A stretch of DNA of 64,000 nucleotides from Polyangia bacterium (lineage in GTDB: Bacteria; Myxococcota_A; Polyangia; Nannocystales; Nannocystaceae). Below the pieces are notes generated by a model. The model was given only the letters and a program-made list of their open reading frames with translations, was not told the origin of the DNA and did not search any database. Numbering within the stretch: the stretch's first letter is position 1; each line of letters opens with the position of its first letter. Below, piece by piece: positions 26,715 to 35,157 of the stretch. The translations under genes and the position numbers were made by a program. Where the stretch lies: contig JAUHWG010000008.1 of the NCBI GenBank assembly GCA_030424595.1, positions 1 through 64,000 on the forward strand, given 5' to 3'.

Positions 26715-26977
26715 CCGCTCGAGTGTCGCAATCGCGGGCAGACCTCGCCAGCGCCTAAGTCCGGGCGAGATCGCGCGAGCGGGCCCTGCCGGTCGACGAT
26801 CCGCCCTGTGGCGCAGCGCTTGCGGCCGATGACAGGGGGCCCGGAGCAGGTGCTGCGGGCGAAGGTCGCGCGACCGACCGCGGAGAAACATCGGCGGACG
26901 GCGCGGTCTCCCCCACCGGGCGCTGGGTTCGAGCGCTCATCGGAGGCGCAGAGGTGGAAGGGTTTCAGGAGGTCGGC

Positions 26978-26983
26978 TACGTT
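26978..26983 (+). promoter_or_regulatory. -10-like TACGTT box, leaderless start
   Basis: TACGTT ends 7 nt before the ATG at 26991, so transcription would begin at or next to the start codon. This supports ATG 26991 over a TTG at 26982 that has AGGAGG 9 nt upstream. No -35 match was found. Confidence 0.4.
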
Positions 26984-26990
26984 GTCAGGA

Positions 26991-28652
26991 ATGCGACGCC
27001 GCCTCGCCTCCTCTGTCTCCTCGGCCATCACGGGGACCGCCCTGTTCACGGGCGTCGCCCTCGCGTCGACGGTGGGCGCGGCGAGTCCGGATCGTGATCG
27101 GCCGGTGATCGACAACCCCTATCAAGAGATCCCGAGCGGTCCGGAGGTGCTCGATCTGAGCCCTGAGGCGGTCGCCGAGCGACGCGCTCGCGCGCCGGAG
27201 CCGACGCCGATCCCCTTCGGCGAGCTCGACAAGCACATCCTCGACCGCGAGCCCGAGGTGCGGCCTGAGGATCTGGCGGGCCGACCCGGTCTCCCGGAGG
27301 GCTGGGTCCAGGTCGGCGACGAGGTCTTCCCCGAGGCCGTGGCGCAGGGAGCTCAGGTGCGGACGCGCGAGCTCCCCGACCGCTATCGGACAGGCGGCGG
27401 GGACGAGCCCCTGACCGCGCTGGTCGACGACATCTGCGCCTTCCCGGACGAGGTCCCGGCGGGGGTCTACACCGGCAAGTTTAAGCCCGGCGGCGAGTAT
27501 CCCCGCCGCGGGACCATCTATCTCAACTACGTCGGCGGGGTCCTGCAAAACGGCAATGGCGAGAACTCGGCGGAGAATTTCTCGACGCTGGCGATCTCCG
27601 GCCATCAGTATCCGGTCTTCGGCGGCGGGGAGGAGCGGGCGATCGCGATCGCCCAGGCGGTCCAGGCCGACTTCGACGACTGGGCGATCCGCACCGTCTA
27701 TCTCGAGCGCCCGCACAAGACGATCCCCTACGTGATGGCGATGGTCGGCGGCAGCTACAAGGACACCGTCTCCGGTCCGGCGGGCGGGGTCGCGCCGTCG
27801 GCGGACTGCGAAGACGTGGGCATGCGCAACGTCTGCTTCTCGTTTACGAACCTGCAGGCGGTGACCACCCAGGCCAACATCGTCGGTCAGGAGGTCGGCC
27901 ACACCTACGGGCTCGGTCACACCTACGGGAGCGATCGAATCATGGCCTACGGCTACGACACGGGCGGGACGAAGGACATGATCTTCGGCTCGGACTGCGT
28001 CGACATCCTCACCGCCGCGGATCAGGGCGGCGCCTGCGGTGGGGTCAACAAGTGCCACTGCGGCGACGGCGAGCTGCAGAACGACAAGGCGACGATGTCG
28101 GCGATCTACGCCCCGCCGGGCCCGGACATCGTCGACCCGACGATCAGCATCACCACCCCCGCGGACGGCGACATCTTCGAGAGCGGGGCCGACATCGGCG
28201 TCGGCGTCGACGTCTGGGACGACTTCGGCGGCTACGGCTGGAAGCTCATGCTCTACCAGGACGGCGAGCTGCTCGGCGAGAAGTACGACTACAGCCGCGT
28301 CCGCGAGTTCGACCTCTTCGGCCTCCCGGACGGCACCTACGAGGTGGTCGCGGAGATCGAGGATCAGGCCGACCACATCGTCCAGGACAGGATCACGATC
28401 CAGGTCGGGATCCCGGTCGAGGAGAGCGGCGGGGAGACCGACGGCGGGGGGACGGACGGCACTGACGGCACCGACGCCTCATCGGGCTCGGACTCGGGGA
28501 CCGACTCCGACTCGGACACGGCCGGGACCGGCCCCGGCGTCGACGACGAGGAGGGCTGCTCCTGTCGCGGCGGCGATGCGCCGGCCGAGACCCCGTGGCT
28601 CGCCGGCCTCAGCCTCCTGGTGCTCGCCGGACGTCGACGATCCCGGGCCTAG
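26991..28652 (+). CDS. metzincin-like MYXO-CTERM protein, first zinc His replaced by Gln
   Basis: 553 residues. After a signal peptide, Q300-E-V-G-H-T-Y-G-L-G-H310 and the Met-turn I-M-A-Y-G-Y (Met318) follow the metzincin plan HExxHxxGxxH, except that the first His is Gln (codon CAG). Cys pairs surround the site. A beta-sandwich domain (residues 375-465, I-S-I-T-T-P-A-D-G-D-I-F) resembles a bacterial Ig domain. A Thr/Asp-rich linker leads to G-C-S-C and a Leu-rich helix with RRRSRA, a MYXO-CTERM sorting tail. The protein could be a surface peptidase with altered metal binding or a non-catalytic relative. The kinase gene follows after 4 nt. Confidence 0.7.
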   Translation: MRRRLASSVSSAITGTALFTGVALASTVGAASPDRDRPVIDNPYQEIPSGPEVLDLSPEAVAERRARAPEPTPIPFGELDKHILDREPEVRPEDLAGRPGLPEGWVQVGDEVFPEAVAQGAQVRTRELPDRYRTGGGDEPLTALVDDICAFPDEVPAGVYTGKFKPGGEYPRRGTIYLNYVGGVLQNGNGENSAENFSTLAISGHQYPVFGGGEERAIAIAQAVQADFDDWAIRTVYLERPHKTIPYVMAMVGGSYKDTVSGPAGGVAPSADCEDVGMRNVCFSFTNLQAVTTQANIVGQEVGHTYGLGHTYGSDRIMAYGYDTGGTKDMIFGSDCVDILTAADQGGACGGVNKCHCGDGELQNDKATMSAIYAPPGPDIVDPTISITTPADGDIFESGADIGVGVDVWDDFGGYGWKLMLYQDGELLGEKYDYSRVREFDLFGLPDGTYEVVAEIEDQADHIVQDRITIQVGIPVEESGGETDGGGTDGTDGTDASSGSDSGTDSDSDTAGTGPGVDDEEGCSCRGGDAPAETPWLAGLSLLVLAGRRRSRA

Positions 28653-28656
28653 TCCC

Positions 28657-29787
28657 ATGACCTTGGTCGAAGGGACGCTCCTGCGGGGGCCGAAGGGCTC
28701 CTACCGCCTGGTCCGCAGCCTCGGGGTCGGCGGGTTCGGGGAGACCTGGCTCGGCGAGCGGGAGGTCGACGGCCTCGCGGTCGCGGTCAAGATGCTGAGC
28801 CTCGACCGCCTCGGCGATTGGAAGGCGCTCGAGCTCTTTGAGCGCGAGGCCAAGGTCCTCGCCGAGCTCGATCATCCGGCGATCCCCGCGGTCCATGACT
28901 ACTTCTCGCAGGGGGTCGGCGAGGGCTCGGGGCCGCCGACGTGGTTTTTGGTGCAGACCTACGTCGAGGGTCGGTCGCTGCGGCAGATGATCGCCGATCG
29001 CGGGCGCCTGAGCGGCGCCGAGGCGGAGGCCCTGCTGCGGCGGATCCTCGTGATCCTGGACTACCTCCACGGTCGTCATCCGCCGGTGATCCACCGCGAT
29101 ATTCACCCCGGAAACGTGATCCTGGGCCAGGACGGCGCGCCCTGGTTGGTCGACTTCGGGGCGATCCAAGATCGCCTCCGCGGCGAGACCGGCGGCTCGA
29201 CGACGATCGGCACCTTCGGCTACGTGCCGATGGAGCAGCTCATCGGCAAGGCGCGCCCGGCCTCCGATCTCTACGCCCTCGGGATGACGATGCTGGTGGT
29301 CCTCAGCCACCGCGAGCCGGAGGCGCTTCCCTTCGACGAGTCGAGCACCAAGGTGAAGATCGACGAGGCGGTGCCGGGCCTCTCTCCGGGGCTCCGGCGG
29401 GCGCTCGGGGCGATGGTCGAGCCGGTGATCGGCGCGCGGCCTGTCTCGGCGAAGGCCGCCCTGGAGTTCCTCGACGGCGGGGGGGCGGTCGTCGTCCGAG
29501 ATCCGAAGACCGGCCCGCCTGCGGAGCTCTCGGCGAGCTGGCGCGCGGTCGGCAGGGCGGCGATCGGGATAGGCGGGCTCGCGGCGGGGCTCATCTACAT
29601 CGTCTTCTTCAACTCGCTCTCGGAGACCGCGCTGGTCCAGATCTCGGCCCTGTGGATCGCGCCTGTCGCCTTTGGCTTCGGTGTGCTGCGCGGGGGCGCC
29701 TCGCCGCTGGCGACGGGGCTCATCTGGAGCGGGGCGGTCGTCGGCCTGCTGATCCTCTTCATCTACGGGATCTTCCCGTCGCTCTAG
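28657..29787 (+). CDS. Ser/Thr protein kinase with C-terminal membrane helices
   Basis: 376 residues. G-V-G-G-F-G-E-T-W is the Gly loop, Lys45 (AVAVKML) binds ATP, H-R-D-I-H-P-G-N (Asp148) is the catalytic loop and D-F-G (166-168) the Mg loop. The usual catalytic-loop Lys is His150, a change found in a subgroup of bacterial Hanks kinases. The C-terminal 80 residues have three hydrophobic helices, so the kinase domain faces the cytoplasm without an external sensor. It is in an operon with the metzincin-like gene (4 nt apart). Confidence 0.9.
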   Translation: MTLVEGTLLRGPKGSYRLVRSLGVGGFGETWLGEREVDGLAVAVKMLSLDRLGDWKALELFEREAKVLAELDHPAIPAVHDYFSQGVGEGSGPPTWFLVQTYVEGRSLRQMIADRGRLSGAEAEALLRRILVILDYLHGRHPPVIHRDIHPGNVILGQDGAPWLVDFGAIQDRLRGETGGSTTIGTFGYVPMEQLIGKARPASDLYALGMTMLVVLSHREPEALPFDESSTKVKIDEAVPGLSPGLRRALGAMVEPVIGARPVSAKAALEFLDGGGAVVVRDPKTGPPAELSASWRAVGRAAIGIGGLAAGLIYIVFFNSLSETALVQISALWIAPVAFGFGVLRGGASPLATGLIWSGAVVGLLILFIYGIFPSL

Positions 29788-30118
29788 GGGTCGGCTGGGG
29801 GGCGTCGCTACCCTCCGCAGGTGCGCCGCGTCTCCTGCCTCTCCTTTGTCGCGGGGGCGACGGCCCTGCGGATGGATGTTGCGCTCGCGGTCGGCTGGAT
29901 CGCGTGTCCTACGAGCAGCTCGGGGCGGCGAGATCGTCCGCCCGCGGCGGCCGGCCCAGCCTGCGCGAAGACGGTCATTCCCGCGGGCTGGTGCCCTCTC
30001 GTCCGGCGCGGGTGTTCGCCTCTGCGCGGGCGGGCGAGCGGAGGTTCGAGAATGCGAGGCGGTTGCGGTGAGATGCCGACAGGTGTCGCTCGCCGCGAGG
30101 TCGCGCGCCCCCATTCTA

Positions 30119-30134
30119 ATGTCCCATGGGACAT
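30119..30134. promoter_or_regulatory. perfect 16-bp palindrome (operator candidate)
   Basis: ATGTCCCATGGGACAT is self-complementary over 16 bases. Its centre is about 63 bp upstream of the predicted transcription start of module B, a usual position for an activator dimer just upstream of the -35. Confidence 0.55.
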
Positions 30135-30153
30135 GTGTGATGATCCGCAGCGC

Positions 30154-30182
30154 TTGACCCCTTCCTCGCAGCTCCGCATCCT
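30154..30182 (+). promoter_or_regulatory. putative module B promoter
   Basis: TTGACC (30154-30159), 17-nt spacer, CATCCT (30177-30182), then 8 nt to the ATG. The spacing and the absence of a Shine-Dalgarno sequence point to leaderless or near-leaderless transcription. Confidence 0.55.
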
Positions 30183-30190
30183 GGCTGGCG

Positions 30191-31936
30191 ATGGTTGGAC
30201 TTGGACTCTTAGGGGACGCGCCGCGGCTGCGCCTGCTCGCGACAGCGGCGCTCCTGCTCGCCGGCTGCCAGGGCGGCGGCGGAGGTGGTGATACGGAGGG
30301 CGGGTCGGCGACGACCGGCGTCGGCATGACCGAGGGGACGGGCGTCGACACGGCGACCGAGACCGGAGGGGAGACCGGCGTGCCCGAGGGCTGCGAGGGG
30401 CAGGCCTACTTCGACCCCGGGGAGACGCCGCTTCGCCGGCTCACCCACACCCAATACAACAACACGGTCAACGATCTCTTCCCGGGGGTGACGATCCCGA
30501 CCCAGGCGATCCTCGTCGATCCCAAGTCTGGCGGCTTTGAGAACTTCGGCGAGCTCCAGACCCCCTCGTCGCTGCTGATCGGCCAGTATCAGCAGGCGGC
30601 GGTCGGCGTGACGGCGGCGGCGATGGCCGAGGCGGACGCCTTCCTGCCCTGCGCGACAGACGGTGGTGCGGACCCGGAGGGCTGCGGCCACGCGTTCCTC
30701 ACAGACTTCGCGACCCGAGCGTTTCGCCGCCCGCTCGGCCCGGACGAGAGCGCCGCCTACCTCGGCTTCTTCGACCAACAGCTCGCGGGGGAGGGCTTCG
30801 GCGTGGCGCTCCAGCTGACGATGCAGGCGATCCTGCAGTCACCGCCCTTCATCTATTTTCTCGAGTATGACGGGACGCCGGTCCCCGGCAGCGAGGAGCT
30901 GGAGCTCATCGACGGCTACGCGATGGCGTCGCGGCTCTCGTACTTCCTCTGGGACAGCATGCCGGACCCTGCGCTTCTCTCTGCGGCGGAGAGCGGCGAC
31001 TTGGCGACGGCGGAGGGGGTCGAGGCCGCCGCGCGACGTCTGCTCGCCGAGGCGCCGGCCCGGGGCGCGGTGGTCAACTTCCACAGGCAGTGGCTCGACC
31101 TCGACAAGATCGACACGATCACCCTCGATCCTGCGACCTACCCGAGCTTCGACGAGGGTCTCCGCGACGACATGCGCGAGGAGATCCGACGCCTCGTCGA
31201 GCGGGTGATCTTCGACGGCGAGGGCACCCTGGAGGCGCTCCTGACGACCTCCGAGACGGTCGGTAGCGCCGGGATCGCGGCGCTCTACGGGGCTCCGGCG
31301 CCGGCCGAGCCCTGGGGGACGATCGCCCTCGACCCGGCCCAGCGCGCGGGCCTCCTGACGACCCCAGGCTGGCTCGCGAGTCGGGCCCACGCGGTCCACC
31401 CATCGCCGGTGCAGCGCGGCGTCTTCGTCCTCGAGCGGCTGCTCTGTCAGCCGCCCCCGGTGCCGCCCGCGGACGTCGACATCACCCCGCCGGAGGAGGG
31501 TGGCGACAGCCCGGTGACCAACCGCGAGCGCTACGACGAGCACGCGTCGAACCCCAAGTGTCAGGGCTGCCATCAGACCATCGACGGGATCGGCTTCGGC
31601 TTTGAGCACTACGACTCCGAGGGTCGTTGGCGCGACCAGGACGGCGGTCAACCGGTGGACGCCAGCGGGATCCTCCTCGGGTCGGACGTCGACGGTCCCT
31701 TCGCCGACGCGATCGAGCTCGCGGGTCGGCTCGGCGAGAGCGAGACGGTCCAGCGCTGCGTCGTCACCCAGTGGTACCGCTACGCGCTCGGGCGGGCGAC
31801 CAACCTGGACGACGCCTGCGCCCGCGATGCGCTGGATCTAGCCTTTGAGGCGGCCGAGGGGGACATCCAAGAGCTGCTGGTCAACATCGCCGTCTCGGAC
31901 GGCTTTCGCTACCGTCGCGCACAGGAGCAGGGATGA
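30191..31936 (+). CDS. DUF1592/DUF1588-family one-heme lipoprotein (module B)
   Basis: 581 residues. Lipobox LLLAGC and a Gly/Thr-rich tether. Then, in the family order: R-R-L-T-H-T-Q-Y-N-N-T-V-N-D-L-F (DUF1587), T-R-A-F-R-R-P-L (DUF1595), L-S-Y-F-L-W-D-S-M-P-D (DUF1592), C-Q-G-C-H-Q-T-I-D-G-I-G-F-G-F-E-H (DUF1588 with the CxxCH heme site) and a C-terminal DUF1585-like part (ALGRATNLDD). These proteins occur with DUF1552 partners in myxobacteria and planctomycetes; their substrate is not established. The stop overlaps the next start (ATGA). Confidence 0.9.
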   Translation: MVGLGLLGDAPRLRLLATAALLLAGCQGGGGGGDTEGGSATTGVGMTEGTGVDTATETGGETGVPEGCEGQAYFDPGETPLRRLTHTQYNNTVNDLFPGVTIPTQAILVDPKSGGFENFGELQTPSSLLIGQYQQAAVGVTAAAMAEADAFLPCATDGGADPEGCGHAFLTDFATRAFRRPLGPDESAAYLGFFDQQLAGEGFGVALQLTMQAILQSPPFIYFLEYDGTPVPGSEELELIDGYAMASRLSYFLWDSMPDPALLSAAESGDLATAEGVEAAARRLLAEAPARGAVVNFHRQWLDLDKIDTITLDPATYPSFDEGLRDDMREEIRRLVERVIFDGEGTLEALLTTSETVGSAGIAALYGAPAPAEPWGTIALDPAQRAGLLTTPGWLASRAHAVHPSPVQRGVFVLERLLCQPPPVPPADVDITPPEEGGDSPVTNRERYDEHASNPKCQGCHQTIDGIGFGFEHYDSEGRWRDQDGGQPVDASGILLGSDVDGPFADAIELAGRLGESETVQRCVVTQWYRYALGRATNLDDACARDALDLAFEAAEGDIQELLVNIAVSDGFRYRRAQEQG

Positions 31937-33360
31937 GACATCGTATCCGTAGACCGAGCGCCGCGATCTCGCGGCGGACGCTCCTCCAGGCCCTCGGCTT
32001 GGGCGCGGGCGCTGCGTTCCTGCCCTCGCTCCTCCCCGGCCGTGCCCGCGCCGACAGCCCAGGCGCCGCCCGGAGGATCATCTTCTTTGTCACGAGCCAC
32101 GGCACTGTCTACAAAAATTGGCAGATGCGCCCGGCGGCCCAGCCGGACGATCAAGACTGGGAGTTCGGCCTCGGCGCGACGCCGCAGGAGCAGTGGAGCC
32201 CGATCCTGGCGCCGCTCTACGCCCACCGCGACAAGCTCCTCGTGCTCGACGGGGTCGCCAACGGCGCGGGGTCGATCTCCGGGATCAACGAGCACGAGTC
32301 CGGTCACGCCTCGGCGCTCACAGGCCGGGTGGCGAAGGACGTCGAGGGCAGCCTCGCCCTGCCCGACGGTGCCTCGGTCGATCAGGTGATAGCCGAGCAC
32401 CTCGGGGCCGACAATATCGTCCGCTCGCTCGAGTACTCGATCGGCGGCTGGCCGGTCTGCTTTGACGAGCTCGGCCAGACGATCCCCTACGAGGGGAGCC
32501 CGCAGGAGGCCTACAAGCGGATCTTCCCGAACGGGCCCGAGGACCCGGATCTCGACCCCACCGAGGCCCAGCGGATCGTCGCCGCCCAGCCGAGCGTGCT
32601 CGACCTCGTCGGCGAGCGCTACGAGGCGCTCTACCCCAAGCTGAGCAGCGCCGATCGGGCGAAGATCGAGCAGCACCGGGCGCTCATCCGCGACCTCGAG
32701 CTGCAGCTCGCCGGCCTCGCCGACGTCGACTGCGAGGTGCCGCAGCCCCCCGGTCCGAACCCGATGTGGGGGGCGCCGACCTACCCGGCGGAGATGGCCT
32801 CGGTCTTCTTCGGCCTGACCCAGGTGGCGCTCTCCTGCGGCCTGACCCAGGTCGTCACGATCCGTCACGACACGATGTTCAACGAGACGGTCGGGGCCCC
32901 GCACGGGGATCTCCACAACGACTACGCCCACCAGGGATCGACGGACCCCGAGGCGGGCCAGATCATGACCAACTACCAGGTCCACCAGGCCGAGCGCTTC
33001 CGCGAGCTGATCGCGGCGCTCGACTCGATCCCGGAGGGGGAGGGGACGATGCTCGATCACACGGTCTGCGTCTGGGACAACGAGCTGTCGACCGGCGAGC
33101 ACAGCATGGTCGACCTGCCGATCGTCATCGCCGGCGGCGGCGACTACTTCGACCTCGGCCGCTACGTCCACTGGCGCAAGGGCGACGTTCTCAAGGGGCC
33201 GTGGGGCGACATCCCGATGGGTCCGGCGCACAACAAGCTGCTGACGGTGCTCGCCCGGTCGATGGGCGTGGAGGTCGAGAGCTTCGGCCTCGACATCCTC
33301 CCGCGAGCGGGCGGCGGCGAGATCTCGACGACCGGGCTCCTCGATCGCGTGACGGTGTAG
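31933..33360 (+). CDS. Tat-exported DUF1552 protein (module B)
   Basis: 475 residues. I-S-R-R-T-L-L-Q and the following LGLGAGAAFLPSLL form a twin-arginine signal. R-I-I-F-F-V-T-S-H-G-T, N-E-H-E-S-G-H-A-S-A-L-T-G, S-I-G-G-W and V-C-V-W-D-N-E-L-S-T-G-E-H-S mark DUF1552, a relative of DUF1501 with an alkaline-phosphatase-like fold. It is translated with the DUF1592-type lipoprotein through an ATGA overlap and has GGAGCAGGG as ribosome site. It is presumably periplasmic or surface-bound, working with that heme lipoprotein. Confidence 0.9.
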   Translation: MRHRIRRPSAAISRRTLLQALGLGAGAAFLPSLLPGRARADSPGAARRIIFFVTSHGTVYKNWQMRPAAQPDDQDWEFGLGATPQEQWSPILAPLYAHRDKLLVLDGVANGAGSISGINEHESGHASALTGRVAKDVEGSLALPDGASVDQVIAEHLGADNIVRSLEYSIGGWPVCFDELGQTIPYEGSPQEAYKRIFPNGPEDPDLDPTEAQRIVAAQPSVLDLVGERYEALYPKLSSADRAKIEQHRALIRDLELQLAGLADVDCEVPQPPGPNPMWGAPTYPAEMASVFFGLTQVALSCGLTQVVTIRHDTMFNETVGAPHGDLHNDYAHQGSTDPEAGQIMTNYQVHQAERFRELIAALDSIPEGEGTMLDHTVCVWDNELSTGEHSMVDLPIVIAGGGDYFDLGRYVHWRKGDVLKGPWGDIPMGPAHNKLLTVLARSMGVEVESFGLDILPRAGGGEISTTGLLDRVTV

Positions 33361-33372
33361 GAGCAGGAGCGG

Positions 33373-34488
33373 ATGATGAGCGCAACGCCGAGCATCCCCG
33401 CCGCCCGTCCCCGCCCCCGCGGGGCCTCGTTGGTCTCGTTGGTCTCGTTGGTCTCGTTGGTCGCGCTGGCGGCGGTCGCCGGCATCGTCACGCTGAGCGC
33501 CTGCGCCGGCGATGATAGCGGGTCGACGAGCGATCCTGCGACGTCGGCCGCGACGTCGGCCGCGACCTCGGCCGCGACCTCGACCATGGGCAGCGCCGGT
33601 ACGGGTGATGACAGCTCGAGCACGGGCCTCACGAGCACGGGCTCGACCTCCGGGACGAGCCCGGACGCGACCACGACCGCGGCGAGCGGGGAGGGGACGA
33701 GCACGAGCACGAGCACGACCTCTGCTGGCGAGAGCGAGGGGGAGGTCGAGAGCGGCTCATCGACGACCGGCGAGGGGCTCGTCCCGGGGCTCGTCGCCGT
33801 GGGCTACGGCGGGATTCGGGTGGTCTCGCGGGATCTCGGCGAGAGCTGGGGGGACCGCAGCTCCTTCGCCCCGGACGGCGTCGATGATCAGGATCTGCTG
33901 CGGGCGGTCACCTACGGCGACGGCCTCTGGGTGGCCTCTGGGTGGCGCTACGTCACCTCGACGGACGGCGTCGAGTGGGTCGACCACGGGCTCCTCAATG
34001 AGAACGAAGAGCTCGGGATCCCCTGCAACATCGTCGAGGGGTTGGCCTTCGCCGACGGCTACTTCTACGCCGCCTGCACCAACTGGGAGGGCTTCGGCGA
34101 GATCTTCCGCTCGGCGGACGGGCTCTCCTACGGGCCCTGGTCGATGATCGACGATCCGGGCGGTCATCTCTTCCTGACCCACCGCGGCGGGGTCTTCGTC
34201 GCCTACGGCGATCACGGGACCAGCTACGTCTCGGACGACGCGATCGAGTGGTCGGTCATGCCGGGCCTGGTCGACGCGACCTACTGCGAAGATGAGTGGA
34301 GGAGCGCGGTCGACTGCTACGACGCCTCGTGGTTCGACGGCGCCTACTTTCGCGGGCAGTGGTCCAACAAGATCCTGCGCTCGACCGACGGGGTCGAGTG
34401 GGCGACGGTCTACGAGGATCTCGACGAGGACAACGTCCCCTACCGGGCGCGGGCGATCGCCTCCGGGATGGTCGCGCCGTCGCCCTGA
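33373..34488 (+). CDS. lipoprotein with BNR/propeller-like repeats (module B)
   Basis: About 371 residues. The signal peptide contains four in-frame copies of a 9-bp unit (Ser-Leu-Val repeats, 33427-33462) and ends VTLSAC. A long Thr/Ser/Ala tether follows. The body has recurring Trp-containing strands such as S-R-D-L-G-E-S-W-G-D, S-T-D-G-V-E-W-V-D-H and R-S-T-D-G-V-E-W-A, close to the Asp-box (BNR) of sialidase-type propellers, but no catalytic set. It is the third gene of module B. AGGAG suits an ATG at 33376 slightly better than the one at 33373. Confidence 0.7.
   Translation: MMSATPSIPAARPRPRGASLVSLVSLVSLVALAAVAGIVTLSACAGDDSGSTSDPATSAATSAATSAATSTMGSAGTGDDSSSTGLTSTGSTSGTSPDATTTAASGEGTSTSTSTTSAGESEGEVESGSSTTGEGLVPGLVAVGYGGIRVVSRDLGESWGDRSSFAPDGVDDQDLLRAVTYGDGLWVASGWRYVTSTDGVEWVDHGLLNENEELGIPCNIVEGLAFADGYFYAACTNWEGFGEIFRSADGLSYGPWSMIDDPGGHLFLTHRGGVFVAYGDHGTSYVSDDAIEWSVMPGLVDATYCEDEWRSAVDCYDASWFDGAYFRGQWSNKILRSTDGVEWATVYEDLDEDNVPYRARAIASGMVAPSP
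33427..33462 (+). repeat. 9-bp tandem repeat inside a signal peptide
   Basis: Four copies of TCGTTGGTC, the last slightly shifted into TCGCG. The unit is in frame and codes Ser-Leu-Val in the hydrophobic core of the lipoprotein signal. Confidence 0.9.
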
Positions 34489-34492
34489 GTAG

Positions 34493-34513
34493 GGCGCTGC
34501 ACAGTGCTGCGCC
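34493..34513 (+). terminator. possible hairpin terminator of module B
   Basis: GGCGCTGCA (34493-34501) pairs with TGCTGCGCC (34505-34513) with one mismatch and a 3-nt loop, directly after the stop codon. No T-tract follows. Confidence 0.4.
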
Positions 34514-34579
34514 GCGGCCAACTCGGTCCGAGAAGAGAACGACGACGAGCGAGCGTCGCCCGGCCCTCGGGGTCGGCCG

Positions 34580-35044
34580 CTACGAGCGGGGGCGGCGAGC
34601 GACCGCGAGGCCGACGATGAGCGAGGTGACCATGACCTCGACAAAGCGGAGCAGCGCCCGGCCGAAGGGCGAGGCGAGCCCCGCCGCGTCGGCGACCGCG
34701 TCGGCGTCGCCTCCCGCGGCGAGCACCCGCGCCTCGGCGAGGGTGCGGGCGAGGGTGAGCGTCTCCGGGGCGAGGACCTGGTGAATGAGCCAGGTCAGGC
34801 CGGCGGCGAGGATCCCCGCGTAGACGCCGATCTCGACGCCGGCGACGATCTGCCCGGCGTAGTCCCGACCCTCGCGGGCGCTGCCGCGGACGCCAGCGGC
34901 CGCGGCGATGACGATGATCGGCAGCGAAGCCCAGGCGAGGTAGCCGAGGCTCGGGTGGACGATCCAGCCGCTCACGGCGAGGACGAGCTCGACTAGGGTC
35001 ACGCCGACGGCGCTTGTCAGGGCTGCGCGGAGGATCGCCGACAT
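34580..35044 (-). CDS. small integral membrane protein (DUF4199-like)
   Basis: 154 residues with four hydrophobic helices: TSAVGVTLVELVLAV, LGYLAWASLPIIVIAA, IVAGVEIGVYAGILAAG and LRFVEVMVTSLIVGLAV. The arrangement is reminiscent of DUF4199 membrane proteins, but there is no diagnostic motif. The ribosome site AGGAG lies 8 nt before the ATG. The C-terminus ends in RRPRS. It lies 113 nt downstream of the copper-storage gene on the same strand, so the two may be co-transcribed. Confidence 0.6.
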   Translation of the reverse strand: MSAILRAALTSAVGVTLVELVLAVSGWIVHPSLGYLAWASLPIIVIAAAAGVRGSAREGRDYAGQIVAGVEIGVYAGILAAGLTWLIHQVLAPETLTLARTLAEARVLAAGGDADAVADAAGLASPFGRALLRFVEVMVTSLIVGLAVARRPRS

Positions 35045-35157
35045 CGAGGGGCTCCTACGTGGCTTCGGTGGTGGGCCTTCCCCGTGGGCTCGGGAGGCGC
35101 CGCAGCGCGCTCCCTGGGGACGGGTGGGCCGCTTGGGCCGGGCAGGTCGAGGGTGGT

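Larger units (their letters stand above)
29788..30190. other. spacer with palindrome and module B promoter
   Basis: Open frames here lack family features, so none is called. The right part holds the palindrome at 30119-30134 and the promoter at 30154-30182, described separately. No terminator hairpin was recognised after the kinase gene. Confidence 0.5.

Noticed and set aside
29821-30291. 156-codon open frame before module B
   Set aside because: It has no ribosome site or motif, overlaps the real lipoprotein start out of frame and runs through the palindrome and promoter.
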